A DNA stretch of 64,000 nt. Source: Halobellus limi. GTDB lineage: Archaea; Halobacteriota; Halobacteria; Halobacteriales; Haloferacaceae. Where the stretch lies: assembly GCF_004799685.1 (NCBI RefSeq), contig NZ_CP031313.1, positions 1-64,000 of the forward strand, read 5' to 3'. The position numbers and the translations under genes were made by a program. The notes under the pieces are model-generated. The model searched no databases. It was not told the DNA's origin and saw nothing but the letters and a program-made list of their open reading frames with translations. Shown piece after piece: positions 25,297 through 32,825 of this stretch; the first letter of the stretch is position 1; every line of letters starts with the position of its first letter.

Positions 25297-25929
25297 ATGC
25301 GTGAAGCGAAAGTCAGCATCACGGACGGAGATCTCAGTGAGATGGGTATCGAGAAACTCTTCTCGCTGAGTCAGGAGGCAGGCCTCCGCAACTTCGAGGA
25401 ACTGGCCTGTCGTGGGAGGGGAGCGGTCATCCAGGTCGAACTGGAGACGCGGTGTGACGAGACTGCGCTCGACGAGCTCGAGTACGTCAACAAGTGGAAC
25501 CACGTGGCCGAACGCGATGACTCGCACGTCTACGTCATCTCCTTTACCGCGCCGGACCTGCCGGAGAGTCTCGAAGAGACGGCCGGGGATCTCGTGGGGA
25601 CCTGTGACCCCGACGTAGACGAACGTGGAGCGACGATGTCCCTTGTCGGCCCGCATAAGGCGGTTTCTGGGCAACTCAACGAGTACGAAGATGCCGGAAT
25701 CTCGCCGACCCTCCAGCGCATCGGGGGCTACGACGGTCCCGACTACCCGTTGGACGACCTGACCGCGCGCCAGCGCGAGGTTATCCAGACGGCCTGGGAG
25801 ATGGGCTACTACGAAGTCCCCAAGGCGGTCTCTGCCAAGGAGATTGCGACCGAGCTGGAGCTCGATTCTTCAACGGTCAACGAACACCTCCAGCGTGCCG
25901 AGCGGAATCTGCTAGGACAGCTGCTTTGA
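25297..25929 (+). CDS. Bacterio-opsin-activator-type (HTH_10) regulator
   Basis: A 210-residue regulator. The C-terminal HTH_10 domain is at about residues 150-210 (LTARQREVIQTAWEMGYYEV, then AKEIATELELDSSTVNEHLQ, ERNLLGQLL). The N-terminal ~140 residues form a sensor-like alpha/beta region (EAKVSITDGDLSEMGIEKLF) with two Cys (residues about 34 and 50, plus GTCDPDVD) that might bind a metal. The name of the family comes from Bat; no opsin genes are present. Position after merB/methyltransferase and the palindrome suggest control of the mercury genes. Confidence 0.85.
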   Translation: MREAKVSITDGDLSEMGIEKLFSLSQEAGLRNFEELACRGRGAVIQVELETRCDETALDELEYVNKWNHVAERDDSHVYVISFTAPDLPESLEETAGDLVGTCDPDVDERGATMSLVGPHKAVSGQLNEYEDAGISPTLQRIGGYDGPDYPLDDLTARQREVIQTAWEMGYYEVPKAVSAKEIATELELDSSTVNEHLQRAERNLLGQLL

Positions 25930-26067
25930 GTTTCCAATGTCGCTTTTCGCTGAGTGGGTCGCCACCGCGGAGCGAGAGTGCTCCTCATAGTAGGTCTTAA
26001 TCGTCTGTGATCGCCCAGTACGGACGCTTGTGGCATCAAACGCTTTTCGGCCCACTGTACAGAATTT

Positions 26068-26107
26068 TTAACCAACACTTCCCTGGAAGAATCGCAGTGT
26101 TGGTTAG
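26068..26107. promoter_or_regulatory. Inverted repeat TTAACCAACACT / AGTGTTGGTTA
   Basis: Perfect 11-bp arms TAACCAACACT (26069-26079) and AGTGTTGGTTA (26096-26106), 16 nt apart and 72 bp before the cupin ATG at 26179. The core TTAACCAAC/GTTGGTTA also forms an inverted repeat at 30421-30461, so the two sites may bind related regulators. Confidence 0.45.
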
Positions 26108-26178
26108 AATCAAGTCAGAACAGACGAGAACCACGCTCTGTAAACAAACCCAAGGCCTCGCCCGCGAATACACGAATA

Positions 26179-26556
26179 ATGACAGCCACAAATCCCACAC
26201 CAACCATCCGCCGAGCCTCGGAGATCACCTACGACACCGTCGAGTTGGCCGAAGGTCTCCAGAAAGGCGTCTTGCTGGGTGATGAGGATGGGACGCCGAA
26301 TTTCAATATGCGACGGTTCATCCTCGAGCCAGGGGCACGCGTCCCCCGACACACCAACGAGGTCGAACACGAACAGTTCGTCATCGAGGGCGAATACCAG
26401 ATCGGAATCGACGAGGAGATCCACACCGTTTCGGCAGGTGATTCACTTCTGATCCCAGCGGGTGTCGAACACTGGTATCGAAACGACAGCGACGACCGCG
26501 GGTCGTTTCTCTGTGTCGTGCCGAAGGGAGCCGATCAGATCACCATCCGTGAGTAA
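26179..26556 (+). CDS. Small cupin protein
   Basis: A 125-residue single-cupin protein. Motif one is EPGARVPRHTNEVEHEQFVIEGEY, in which the His and Glu metal ligands are visible, and motif two is SAGDSLLIPAGVEHWYRNDS. The core is complete with no extra domain. Such proteins act as small isomerases, dioxygenases or ligand binders. The sequence does not say which. It stands alone between the HTH_10 regulator and the convergent lipoprotein gene. Confidence 0.85.
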   Translation: MTATNPTPTIRRASEITYDTVELAEGLQKGVLLGDEDGTPNFNMRRFILEPGARVPRHTNEVEHEQFVIEGEYQIGIDEEIHTVSAGDSLLIPAGVEHWYRNDSDDRGSFLCVVPKGADQITIRE

Positions 26557-26586
26557 GTCCCAGCACTGACTGTCCGAGTGAAAGTA

Positions 26587-27438
26587 TCAGCTCGTACTCT
26601 CAGTCGAAGTCGCGGTCGAGGATGACTCAGATACGACGGTGACGGTCACACTTGATTTCTCCGTCGGCGTCCGGACGCCATACTCCAGTTCCTGTCCCGG
26701 ATCCGCGTCGTCACTACTCGCCGAAACTGTGGCGTCGCCGGATTCGCCAAGATCGAGCACGATGTCGAACCCCTTCGGCCGGTACAGCGGATACGAGAAG
26801 TTCACCGCGCCACGGAACGTTCCGGGGCCGTCGCCGACGTTCTCGGCAGACACCGTAATGTCGAAGGTCTCGTTGGGCGCGACCGTCTCGGGGGCGCTCA
26901 CAGTCCACTCCCACGCGGGCGGCGGTGCCGTTGCCTTCTCGGTGTTGAGCTCCCATTCCCACGAGTCAGTATCGCGTTCTAGCCGCAGTGATGGGGCTGT
27001 GTCGAGGTGCGCCGGCACATCGAACAGTACCCATCCCTGTGGGTCGCCATCCTGTTGGTCGGGGCGATACGGTTCTCCAGAGACATCGAGGCCGACCGGG
27101 TAGTTGTGCTCGATCGCGACCGGGTCGAAGGTTTCGCCAGTAGTGACGAGTGTGAATGTATCCCGCCCGGGGGTCGGGTCCGCGTCGCGGGCGTCCACAG
27201 TGACGAACACGAACTGCCCATCTGCGGTTCGGATCGCGTTCCAATCCACGTTCTGGATATGCCGATAGGCGTACTGGACGGTCGCCGCCTCGATGGTCAC
27301 CGCAGGACGTGAGGTCGTACTGGATGCTGTTGTCCCCGTTTCGGTTGTCGACGCAGTCGTCGAGTCGGGCGAGTGACCGAGACAGCCAGCGAGCCCGGTG
27401 GCCGCGAGTGTCGTAATATACGCTCGCCTGGAGGGCAT
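26587..27438 (-). CDS. Tat-exported lipoprotein, beta-rich, unknown function
   Basis: 283 residues from ATG 27438; the open frame extends upstream, but this ATG begins a proper signal. The signal is MPSRRAYITTLAATGLAGCL, with twin arginines and a lipobox LAGC, followed by a Ser/Thr-rich linker. The mature part has beta-rich segments (NEPTDWEWTV-like AWEWTVSAPETVAPNETFDI, ENVGDGPGTFRGAVNFSYPL) typical of extracellular Ig-like/CARDB domains. A haloarchaeal surface lipoprotein is the best description. The ligand is unknown. Its 5' side runs into the replication origin repeats. Confidence 0.75.
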   Translation of the reverse strand: MPSRRAYITTLAATGLAGCLGHSPDSTTASTTETGTTASSTTSRPAVTIEAATVQYAYRHIQNVDWNAIRTADGQFVFVTVDARDADPTPGRDTFTLVTTGETFDPVAIEHNYPVGLDVSGEPYRPDQQDGDPQGWVLFDVPAHLDTAPSLRLERDTDSWEWELNTEKATAPPPAWEWTVSAPETVAPNETFDITVSAENVGDGPGTFRGAVNFSYPLYRPKGFDIVLDLGESGDATVSASSDDADPGQELEYGVRTPTEKSSVTVTVVSESSSTATSTESTS

Positions 27439-27588
27439 CACACAGGCATTCACCCATTCGTGTAAATGCTTTCTGCCGTCAAACCAGGACGTACCCTGTC
27501 TGTACGTGTAGTTGCTGTCGTCCTCGAGATCAAACTGCGAGGCTGCTCGCACCTGTCGTTCGCTGATGATCTCCAGCAGAATAGAGAG

Positions 27589-28095
27589 ACACACCTCTAT
27601 CGATGTGTTCAGCGACAGTTAGTGCAACCCCCTTTGATCGCGAAGGCCATCGGATACGAGCGGGACGGCAGGTATCTTGAACGGACAGACACCCCTCTAT
27701 CGATGTGTTCAGAGGAAACGAGAACCCTATGAATAAATGCATAAAGGAGGCTCAGGCGGAGGAGTCAGGAAAGTCGAAAATACGGTGAGAAATAATGGTT
27801 TAGTGTGAGAGGAGCCGATTCCACATAGACGAATACGCTGCGGTGTTGGGGCATAACGGATATCGACTGAACACATCGAACACATCGATAGAGGTGTGTG
27901 TGTGTGTGTTTGTATATAGAAAGAGAAGAATAAGAAGAAAAGATCCCGAATTACCCCATAGACGGTTGTATCCGCGTGATTCTTAATTATCGTATCGTCG
28001 GCTAGAACGCGTGTATTTCACCTCGATCGAGGATCCGTTATAATCCGAAAGCAACCCCCCTTGGGTATCCATCGAACACATCGATAGAGGGGTGT
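27589..28095. repeat. Origin repeats, upstream set (4 copies)
   Basis: Copies at 27589-27609 (+), 27689-27709 (+), 27879-27899 (-) and 28075-28095 (-). Each has the core CTCTATCGATGTGT, with CC or CCCC before CTCTATC. An extra half copy GAACACATCGA lies at 27869-27879. The two outer copies point toward the two inner, oppositely oriented copies, so the AT-rich tract lies within or beside converging repeats. Probable Orc1/Cdc6 binding sites. Confidence 0.85.
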
Positions 28096-28254
28096 GTCTC
28101 TTGCTGCACCCTGCTCAGCAGTGAACACTTCGTTGTCCGTTTCAGAAAATCAGATCAAATGTCTCTCTTTACTACTGAAAGACCCGATTTAACCACCTGT
28201 ACCAACAAAATACACTTCGATAAGGGTGGGGGAACATTTTTGTCCTCCGGTTGT

Positions 28255-29724
28255 ATGGTCGTCACTATGAGGACTCACGATTCTGATGGCTCCACGCCAG
28301 ACTCGGACCCATCGGAAAATGAGACCACGACGGACGCGGATCTCGTATCTAACTCCTCAGAAACTGTGCCTTCGCAATCGACAGAGCAATCGTCATCTCG
28401 CCAATCTGCCGATTTTGACCAGACGACGGAGTCACAATCCATCGAGGAGATGCTTCTTGAGTTCGACGAGCAGGATGGCCTCATCCGTGATCGGTCACTC
28501 CTCGACCCAAACTACATCGTTTCGGAGGACCGCATTGTCGGTCGCGACGAACAACTTCAGGAAGTCACGAAAATGCTTCGCGTTGCACTCGGCGACAACC
28601 GTCCCCCAAACCTGTTTCTGTACGGTCCCTCCGGGACGGGGAAGTCGCTCATTACGAAAGCCGTCTGCAAAAACATTAGTCGCATCTGTGACTCACGAGA
28701 TATCAAGTTTGGTACGATCGAAGTCAACTGCCAGGATCTCGATACGCTCGGCGTCGCGGTCTATGAACTCGCACAGCAAGCCGCAGACGAAGCCGGGGTC
28801 GACGTCGAAGTTCCGAAACACGGGGTCGCAACGAAAGAGAAGTGGGACGAACTCTACCGCATCGTCAACGAGAACTTCGATTCCGTCGTGTTCGTCCTTG
28901 ACGAACTGGATATGCTCGTTGGCCGCCGGGACAAACAGGAGCCTGCGTTCTCCCGGCTGCTCTACCAGCTCTCCCGAGCCGGTGCCGCTGACGACCTGAC
29001 TGCGTATCTCTCTGTGGTTGCGATTTCGAACGACACAAAGATGATGGAGTCCGTCGGCAGTCGTGCACTAAGCTCGTTCACGCCTGAAGATGTCCATTTC
29101 GATGACTACGATGCGAACCAACTTCAGGCCATCCTCCGCCGCCGCCAGGATGCCTTCCACGACGGTGTCGTCGAAGATGACGTCATCCCGCTGGCAGCGG
29201 CGTTCGCTGCACAAACCCACGGTGACGCACGGAAAGCGATCGACTTGATGCGTGTCGCCGGTGAACTCGCTGAGCGGGAAGGCGACGATCGTGTTCGCGA
29301 AGAACACGTCCGACAGGCCCAAGATAAAGTCGAAAAGAACCGCGTTCTCGAGGTTGTCCGTGGGATTAGCACACAAAAGAAACTCTGTTTGTACGCGACG
29401 GCGGCTGTTGCGTCCGAAACGAAAGACGGCACTGCGCGGAGCACGTCCGGATATCGAGTATATCAGTATCTGACCGACTCGATCGATGCAGACCAGTACC
29501 AACAGGAGTCGTACGTCAACAAGATGAAAGAGCTGACGACGTACTCCTTGGTCGATTTCGAGCGCCGGAGCCACGGGCCGAGCTCGGGGATGTTCCTCGA
29601 GTTCCAGTTCGGTGAACGTCCGGAGACGATTTTGGACACGCTACGTGAGGATTCCCGGCTCAAAATGGTCTCCGACGACGAAGTGACGTCGGTTGTGAGA
29701 GCACAACTGCGAAACGAAACCTGA
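28255..29724 (+). CDS. orc1: Orc1/Cdc6 replication initiator
   Basis: About 489 residues from ATG 28255; the frame is open to ATG 28159, and ATG 28267 is also possible. After an acidic Ser/Thr-rich N-terminal tail (about 75 residues) comes the AAA+ module. It has DEQLQEVTKMLRVALGDNRP, Walker A YGPSGTGKSLIT, Walker B VVFVLDELDMLVG and sensor 1 LSVVAISNDTKM. The C-terminal winged helix includes TSGYRVYQYLTDSIDADQYQ and DFERRSHGPSSGMF. It binds the flanking ATCGAT-centred repeats to open the origin and load MCM (family knowledge). The long acidic tail is unusual compared with core chromosomal Cdc6 proteins and fits a plasmid or secondary replicon. Confidence 0.95.
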   Translation: MVVTMRTHDSDGSTPDSDPSENETTTDADLVSNSSETVPSQSTEQSSSRQSADFDQTTESQSIEEMLLEFDEQDGLIRDRSLLDPNYIVSEDRIVGRDEQLQEVTKMLRVALGDNRPPNLFLYGPSGTGKSLITKAVCKNISRICDSRDIKFGTIEVNCQDLDTLGVAVYELAQQAADEAGVDVEVPKHGVATKEKWDELYRIVNENFDSVVFVLDELDMLVGRRDKQEPAFSRLLYQLSRAGAADDLTAYLSVVAISNDTKMMESVGSRALSSFTPEDVHFDDYDANQLQAILRRRQDAFHDGVVEDDVIPLAAAFAAQTHGDARKAIDLMRVAGELAEREGDDRVREEHVRQAQDKVEKNRVLEVVRGISTQKKLCLYATAAVASETKDGTARSTSGYRVYQYLTDSIDADQYQQESYVNKMKELTTYSLVDFERRSHGPSSGMFLEFQFGERPETILDTLREDSRLKMVSDDEVTSVVRAQLRNET

Positions 29725-29761
29725 CTGGGATTCACACTTTTTGATGGTGGACTTGTCGTGC

Positions 29762-30075
29762 CCTCCCCTCTATCGATGTGTATCCGGGAGAGATCCACAT
29801 ACACTCTGATAAGGGTCTCTCCTTCCTGAATTGTGATTGAGGCGATGATTTCAGGTCAGCTAACTCCACACACCTCTATCGATCTGTATTTTGCCGGGAT
29901 AGACGCTGAAATAGCTGAAAATCACAGAGGTCTCATATCTCTATCTCTGATTTTTCTGTAGTGTCTGCACGCGTGACTTGTTGTTTAAGCTGATCTACAG
30001 GTATATACTGATCACACACCTCTATCGATGTGTTTCCTCCACTGCATCGACGATACACACCTTTATTGATGTGTT
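29762..30075. repeat. Origin repeats, downstream set (4 copies, same orientation)
   Basis: Copies at 29762-29782, 29868-29888, 30014-30034 and 30055-30075, all in plus orientation. 29762 differs in the first arm, 29868 has ATCGATCTGTA, and 30055 has TTTATTGATG. The mismatches suggest weaker or degenerating sites. 29725-30082 contains nothing else that I recognise. Confidence 0.8.
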
Positions 30076-30082
30076 ACAGGGG

Positions 30083-30406
30083 CTACTCGTCTGGGTTGAC
30101 CGGCCCTTTATATTTTGACGTCACTGTGTCGCCTTCCCGCCACTGCCAGTAGTAGTAGCGGTTGTCGTTAATCTCCTTGATCGTGATCGTGGCCTTCGCC
30201 GGGACGTCGTCCGGGAGGTCATCGGGGCGCTCCTCCACGTCGGCGTCATCCACCTCCTCCTCGAGACGAGCTTCCCGATCTTCGTGTTCGGCCAACGCCT
30301 CGGCGTAGCTGGCAACGTCCCGAAGATGCTCCGGTGTGGCTTCATTGAGCGCGTTGACTATCTCTGTCGGGAGGTTCGCCGGTGGGATCGGGGGTTCGTA
30401 GGACAT
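30083..30406 (-). CDS. Small conserved haloarchaeal protein (DUF6788-like)
   Basis: A 107-residue acidic protein. The N-terminal helix region is LPTEIVNALNEATPEHLRDV, then an acidic stretch (EEEVDDADVEERPDD), and the end is NRYYYWQWREGDTVTSKYKG, the part conserved in DUF6788-type proteins. These small proteins often lie on haloarchaeal plasmids and near mobile regions. No biochemical function is known. It is divergent from the HTH gene at 30545, with the TTAACCAAC inverted repeat between them. Confidence 0.65.
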   Translation of the reverse strand: MSYEPPIPPANLPTEIVNALNEATPEHLRDVASYAEALAEHEDREARLEEEVDDADVEERPDDLPDDVPAKATITIKEINDNRYYYWQWREGDTVTSKYKGPVNPDE

Positions 30407-30420
30407 CAGCTGCTTTCGTG

Positions 30421-30461
30421 TTAACCAACATAATCCGCTAATCCTTAGCCTTGTTGGTTAA
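30421..30461. promoter_or_regulatory. Inverted repeat TTAACCAAC / GTTGGTTAA in a divergent promoter region
   Basis: Perfect 9-bp arms at 30421-30429 and 30453-30461, 23 nt apart, between the divergent starts at 30406 (-) and 30545 (+). The same half-site builds the inverted repeat at 26068-26107. A two-way operator for the HTH protein at 30545 is plausible. Confidence 0.5.
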
Positions 30462-30544
30462 GACGATGGAGACGACTTCCGTGCCTGCTGTCTGTAACCC
30501 TACTCGAAACTTCTCTATATACAAGTTTCGTACTATGTTACACC

Positions 30545-31468
30545 GTGCTCCGGGGTATCGTATTCGGGGTCCTCGCCACGGTCGACCGCGGCGACACGAT
30601 CTCCGAGCTCGCGACGAAACTCGATCACAGCGAGAGCTACCTCTACCGTGCCATCGCTGACCTCGTCGAGAAGGGGCTCGTGTACACGGAACGTGACGGC
30701 CGCCGAAAACGAGTCGTCCCGTCGGATGCTCGCGCCGTCGAATTTTACCAGGATCTCGTCCGCCAGCACTCCCACATTGACTTCCCCGAGCTGCTGACCG
30801 GCAAGGCACTCGAGGTACTGTACTACCTCGACCAGCCGCGAACCATCTCCGAGATCGCCGACCGGAGCGACAACTACCGCAATACGGTCAACCGCGTCCT
30901 CAAGCGTTTTCGCGACCGTGGGCTCGTCGGGACGGACGACGGCCACTACAAGTTCAACGCCGACTTCGACCGCTTCCAAGCGTTCGCCCGTGAACTCGCA
31001 CACCATCTTCATCGCCACCGCCTTGAAGCCGTTGCCCCCGAAGGGCACGATTCTCTGGGAGGACTACGACGAATTCCTCGCGCAGGCCGAGACGGAGATC
31101 GACGCCAGGAATTCCACGAAACCGGCCTCGCGCTGTTCGCGGCCTTCGACCTCCAGTTCCTGCTTACCGGACACTGTTACTACTTCTACTCTGAGGAACT
31201 TGACGCACTCTCGCCGGCGGTGTTCTGCTGTCACACGCTGCTCATCGACGACGGCAGCCGCCACCGCTCGTACTGTCTCCTCCTGCTCAGCCACGTCGAC
31301 GTCGACGAGGCGGATCTCCGTGAGCGAGCGGGGAAGTATGGCCTCGAAGCCGAAATCGACGCCTTGCTCCGCTACCTCGAGACGCACGGAGATGTCGGCG
31401 ACGACCGGCTCCCGGAGTGGGACGAGTTTCAGGAGCTGGCGGCTGGCTACGAGGTACGACTATCCTGA
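30545..31468 (+). CDS. Tandem winged-helix regulator with an internal compensated frameshift
   Basis: 307 residues from GTG 30545. Winged helix one is at about residues 10-60 (TISELATKLDHSESYLYRAI) and two at about 75-125 (TISEIADRSDNYRNTVNRVL). Residues about 152-190 look non-native. Over about 31008-31110 the protein-like sequence is in another frame (HTIFIATALKPLPPKGTILW, EDYDEFLAQAETEIDA), after which the first frame resumes with FHETGLALFAAFDLQFLLTG. That is two opposite indels about 100 nt apart, real or sequencing error. The C-terminal domain is unrecognised; it may be a regulator linked to the toxin-antitoxin region. Upstream ATG 30535 is out of frame. Confidence 0.65.
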   Translation: MLRGIVFGVLATVDRGDTISELATKLDHSESYLYRAIADLVEKGLVYTERDGRRKRVVPSDARAVEFYQDLVRQHSHIDFPELLTGKALEVLYYLDQPRTISEIADRSDNYRNTVNRVLKRFRDRGLVGTDDGHYKFNADFDRFQAFARELAHHLHRHRLEAVAPEGHDSLGGLRRIPRAGRDGDRRQEFHETGLALFAAFDLQFLLTGHCYYFYSEELDALSPAVFCCHTLLIDDGSRHRSYCLLLLSHVDVDEADLRERAGKYGLEAEIDALLRYLETHGDVGDDRLPEWDEFQELAAGYEVRLS

Positions 31469-31503
31469 GACCGAACGTCGTCGCCAGCCGTTGTCCGCCA
31501 GCG

Positions 31504-31938
31504 TCAGTTCGGGTCATAGGGATTCGTCGCTGTATCGAGCCGATAGACATCCTCGACGGCGTCAAAATCGTCGTCAAACGCATACAGGTAGCCGAGCCCC
31601 TCGGTTTGCATATACGCGACAATGCAGGCATCGACGAAGGAGAGGGGTTCGTGTTGGCGAAAGAGGGCCTTTCCTGTCGCGAGGGCGTCAGTGGTGAGTG
31701 AGTCGATGTGGAAGCGGGCGTTTTCCTCGATGCGATCGAGGAGATCGACGGCTGCGTCGTGGCCGGCGTGGGTCGTGAGGTCGTTGAGCGTTTCTGCGAG
31801 CACGTAGTTGAGGACGACTGCCTCCGGGAGCGTTCCATTGTCGATGCCCTGGAGCACGGGAAGCGCGGCATCGTGGGATCCATCCCGCCGGTATGCGGCG
31901 GCAAAAAGGGCTGTCGTATCGATGAGTGCACGAGGCAT
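31504..31938 (-). CDS. vapC: PIN-domain toxin (VapC-like)
   Basis: A 144-residue PIN nuclease. Acidic active-site positions are visible as Asp in ALIDTTALFAAAYRRDG (residue 7), Glu in YVLAETLNDL, Asp in PLSFVDACIVAYMQ and Asp in YAFDDDFDAVEDV. VapC-type PIN proteins cut tRNA or other RNA with Mg2+. The start follows the stop of the AbrB-type gene directly with no spacer, the normal antitoxin-toxin order. Length and motifs are typical. Confidence 0.88.
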   Translation of the reverse strand: MPRALIDTTALFAAAYRRDGSHDAALPVLQGIDNGTLPEAVVLNYVLAETLNDLTTHAGHDAAVDLLDRIEENARFHIDSLTTDALATGKALFRQHEPLSFVDACIVAYMQTEGLGYLYAFDDDFDAVEDVYRLDTATNPYDPN

Positions 31939-32190
31939 TTACTCGATGTCGACGCCCCAGGCGTCGTGATCGCTCGTCACATCGGTTGTCTCCTCACCAG
32001 CGTAGCCGTCAAAATCGGCGAACGTGCCCGTTTGCTGTTGGATGACGTGGACCCGAATGCTCCCGTCGTCTTCGAGATGCCAACGGAGTTGATCACCATC
32101 GTCGATATCGAGTTCCCGCCGAATCCGGGCGGGAATATTCGCTTGGTTTCCAGACACCTTGCTTTCGGCGTCAATTCTGTCGCTGCTCAT
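31939..32190 (-). CDS. vapB: AbrB/MazE-type antitoxin
   Basis: 83 residues from ATG 32190 (MSSDRIDAESKVSGNQ); an upstream in-frame extension lacks family similarity. The swapped-hairpin AbrB DNA-binding part is SKVSGNQANIPARIRRELDI followed by DDGDQLRWHLEDDGSIRVHV. The acidic C-terminus (AGEETTDVTSDHDAWG) would neutralise the adjacent PIN toxin. It is directly abutted by vapC, so the two are cotranslated. Autorepression of the pair is usual for the family. Confidence 0.85.
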   Translation of the reverse strand: MSSDRIDAESKVSGNQANIPARIRRELDIDDGDQLRWHLEDDGSIRVHVIQQQTGTFADFDGYAGEETTDVTSDHDAWGVDIE

Positions 32191-32256
32191 ACCTCCCGGT
32201 ATGTGGCCGACCGTGAAAAGCCTAGTGTGCCGCCACACTACTTTCAGTATATACGC

Positions 32257-32556
32257 TTATTCTGTATCCGGACGTGGGGCGTTCTCGTACTTGACCATCT
32301 TCTCGGGCTTGTCGGAAATGGTATCGTAGATCTGCTGGAGCGTCTCCTCAGCAGCGAGTAGGTTGTGCCCTTCCAGAAACTCTCGCCCCTCCTCGGTGAG
32401 CCCGTAGAACTTCCAGGGATAGCCCTGCCGTCGCTGGTCGTCGTCCAGAGCGACCCCCTTGACGATCCCGGCGTCGATGAGCTTCTGGATGTGTTTGTAG
32501 ACAGTAGCATCGCTGACACTGGGATTGAGCTCCTCGAGCTCGTACATCGAGGACAA
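32257..32556 (-). CDS. Winged-helix regulator (PadR-like), N-terminus frame-disturbed
   Basis: From TTG 32556 the frame gives 99 residues with LNPSVSDATVYKHIQKLIDAG (recognition helix), the wing RRQGYPWKFYGLTEEG and a C-terminal helix. Family-like sequence continues upstream in the same frame (ASRYLSLVLLQHPEQLSSMYE) back to a TAA near 32625, but without an ATG. The real start is therefore likely lost to an indel. A TATA-like CTTTAAAAGAT (minus, about 32712-32722) and an operator palindrome lie further upstream, which supports a longer original gene. Confidence 0.6.
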   Translation of the reverse strand: MSSMYELEELNPSVSDATVYKHIQKLIDAGIVKGVALDDDQRRQGYPWKFYGLTEEGREFLEGHNLLAAEETLQQIYDTISDKPEKMVKYENAPRPDTE

Positions 32557-32729
32557 CTGCTCGGGATGCTGGAGAAGTACGAGGGAAAGGTAGCGGGATG
32601 CGAGCGAAGAGCGGCCACCGGAGAATTAATTTCGAACGGAACCACGCGGACGAAGGCCCTAGACGATCTGTTTGACTGTTCCAACGACGACCTATTTCCG
32701 TATTCAAACATATCTTTTAAAGTCACTTA

Positions 32730-32752
32730 TTGAGGTACGGGCACTACCTCAA
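32730..32752. promoter_or_regulatory. Palindrome TTGAGGTA-N7-TACCTCAA
   Basis: Perfect 8-bp arms with a 7-nt centre, about 8 bp upstream of the minus-strand TATA-like element of the winged-helix gene (32257). An autoregulatory operator is likely. Confidence 0.5.
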
Positions 32753-32825
32753 ACTGTAATGAGCGACACAACCAGTTCCGCGTCCTCATAAGAATAATAC
32801 AGAAATGCGACGATTAGCCCCAGTA

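Larger units (their letters stand above)
27589..30075. other. Putative replication origin around orc1/cdc6
   Basis: The initiator gene 28255-29724 is flanked by eight copies of a near-palindromic repeat with consensus ACACCTCTATCGATGTGTT, four on each side, and by AT-rich stretches (27765-28070 and 29880-30010). One of these includes a GT-dinucleotide run and a purine-rich tract at 27895-27945, suited to act as an unwinding element. Cdc6-linked origins of this layout are established for haloarchaea. That this one is active is inference. Confidence 0.8.

Noticed and set aside
25297-25929. HTH_10 protein as a bacterio-opsin activator
   Set aside because: Only the DNA-binding domain is shared with Bat. 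There are no PAS/GAF domains, and no opsin or carotenoid genes nearby.
27589-28095. Repeats around orc1 as a CRISPR array
   Set aside because: Copies are unevenly spaced (about 80-190 bp), occur in both orientations and are near-palindromic beside an initiator gene, which fits origin repeats and not a CRISPR.
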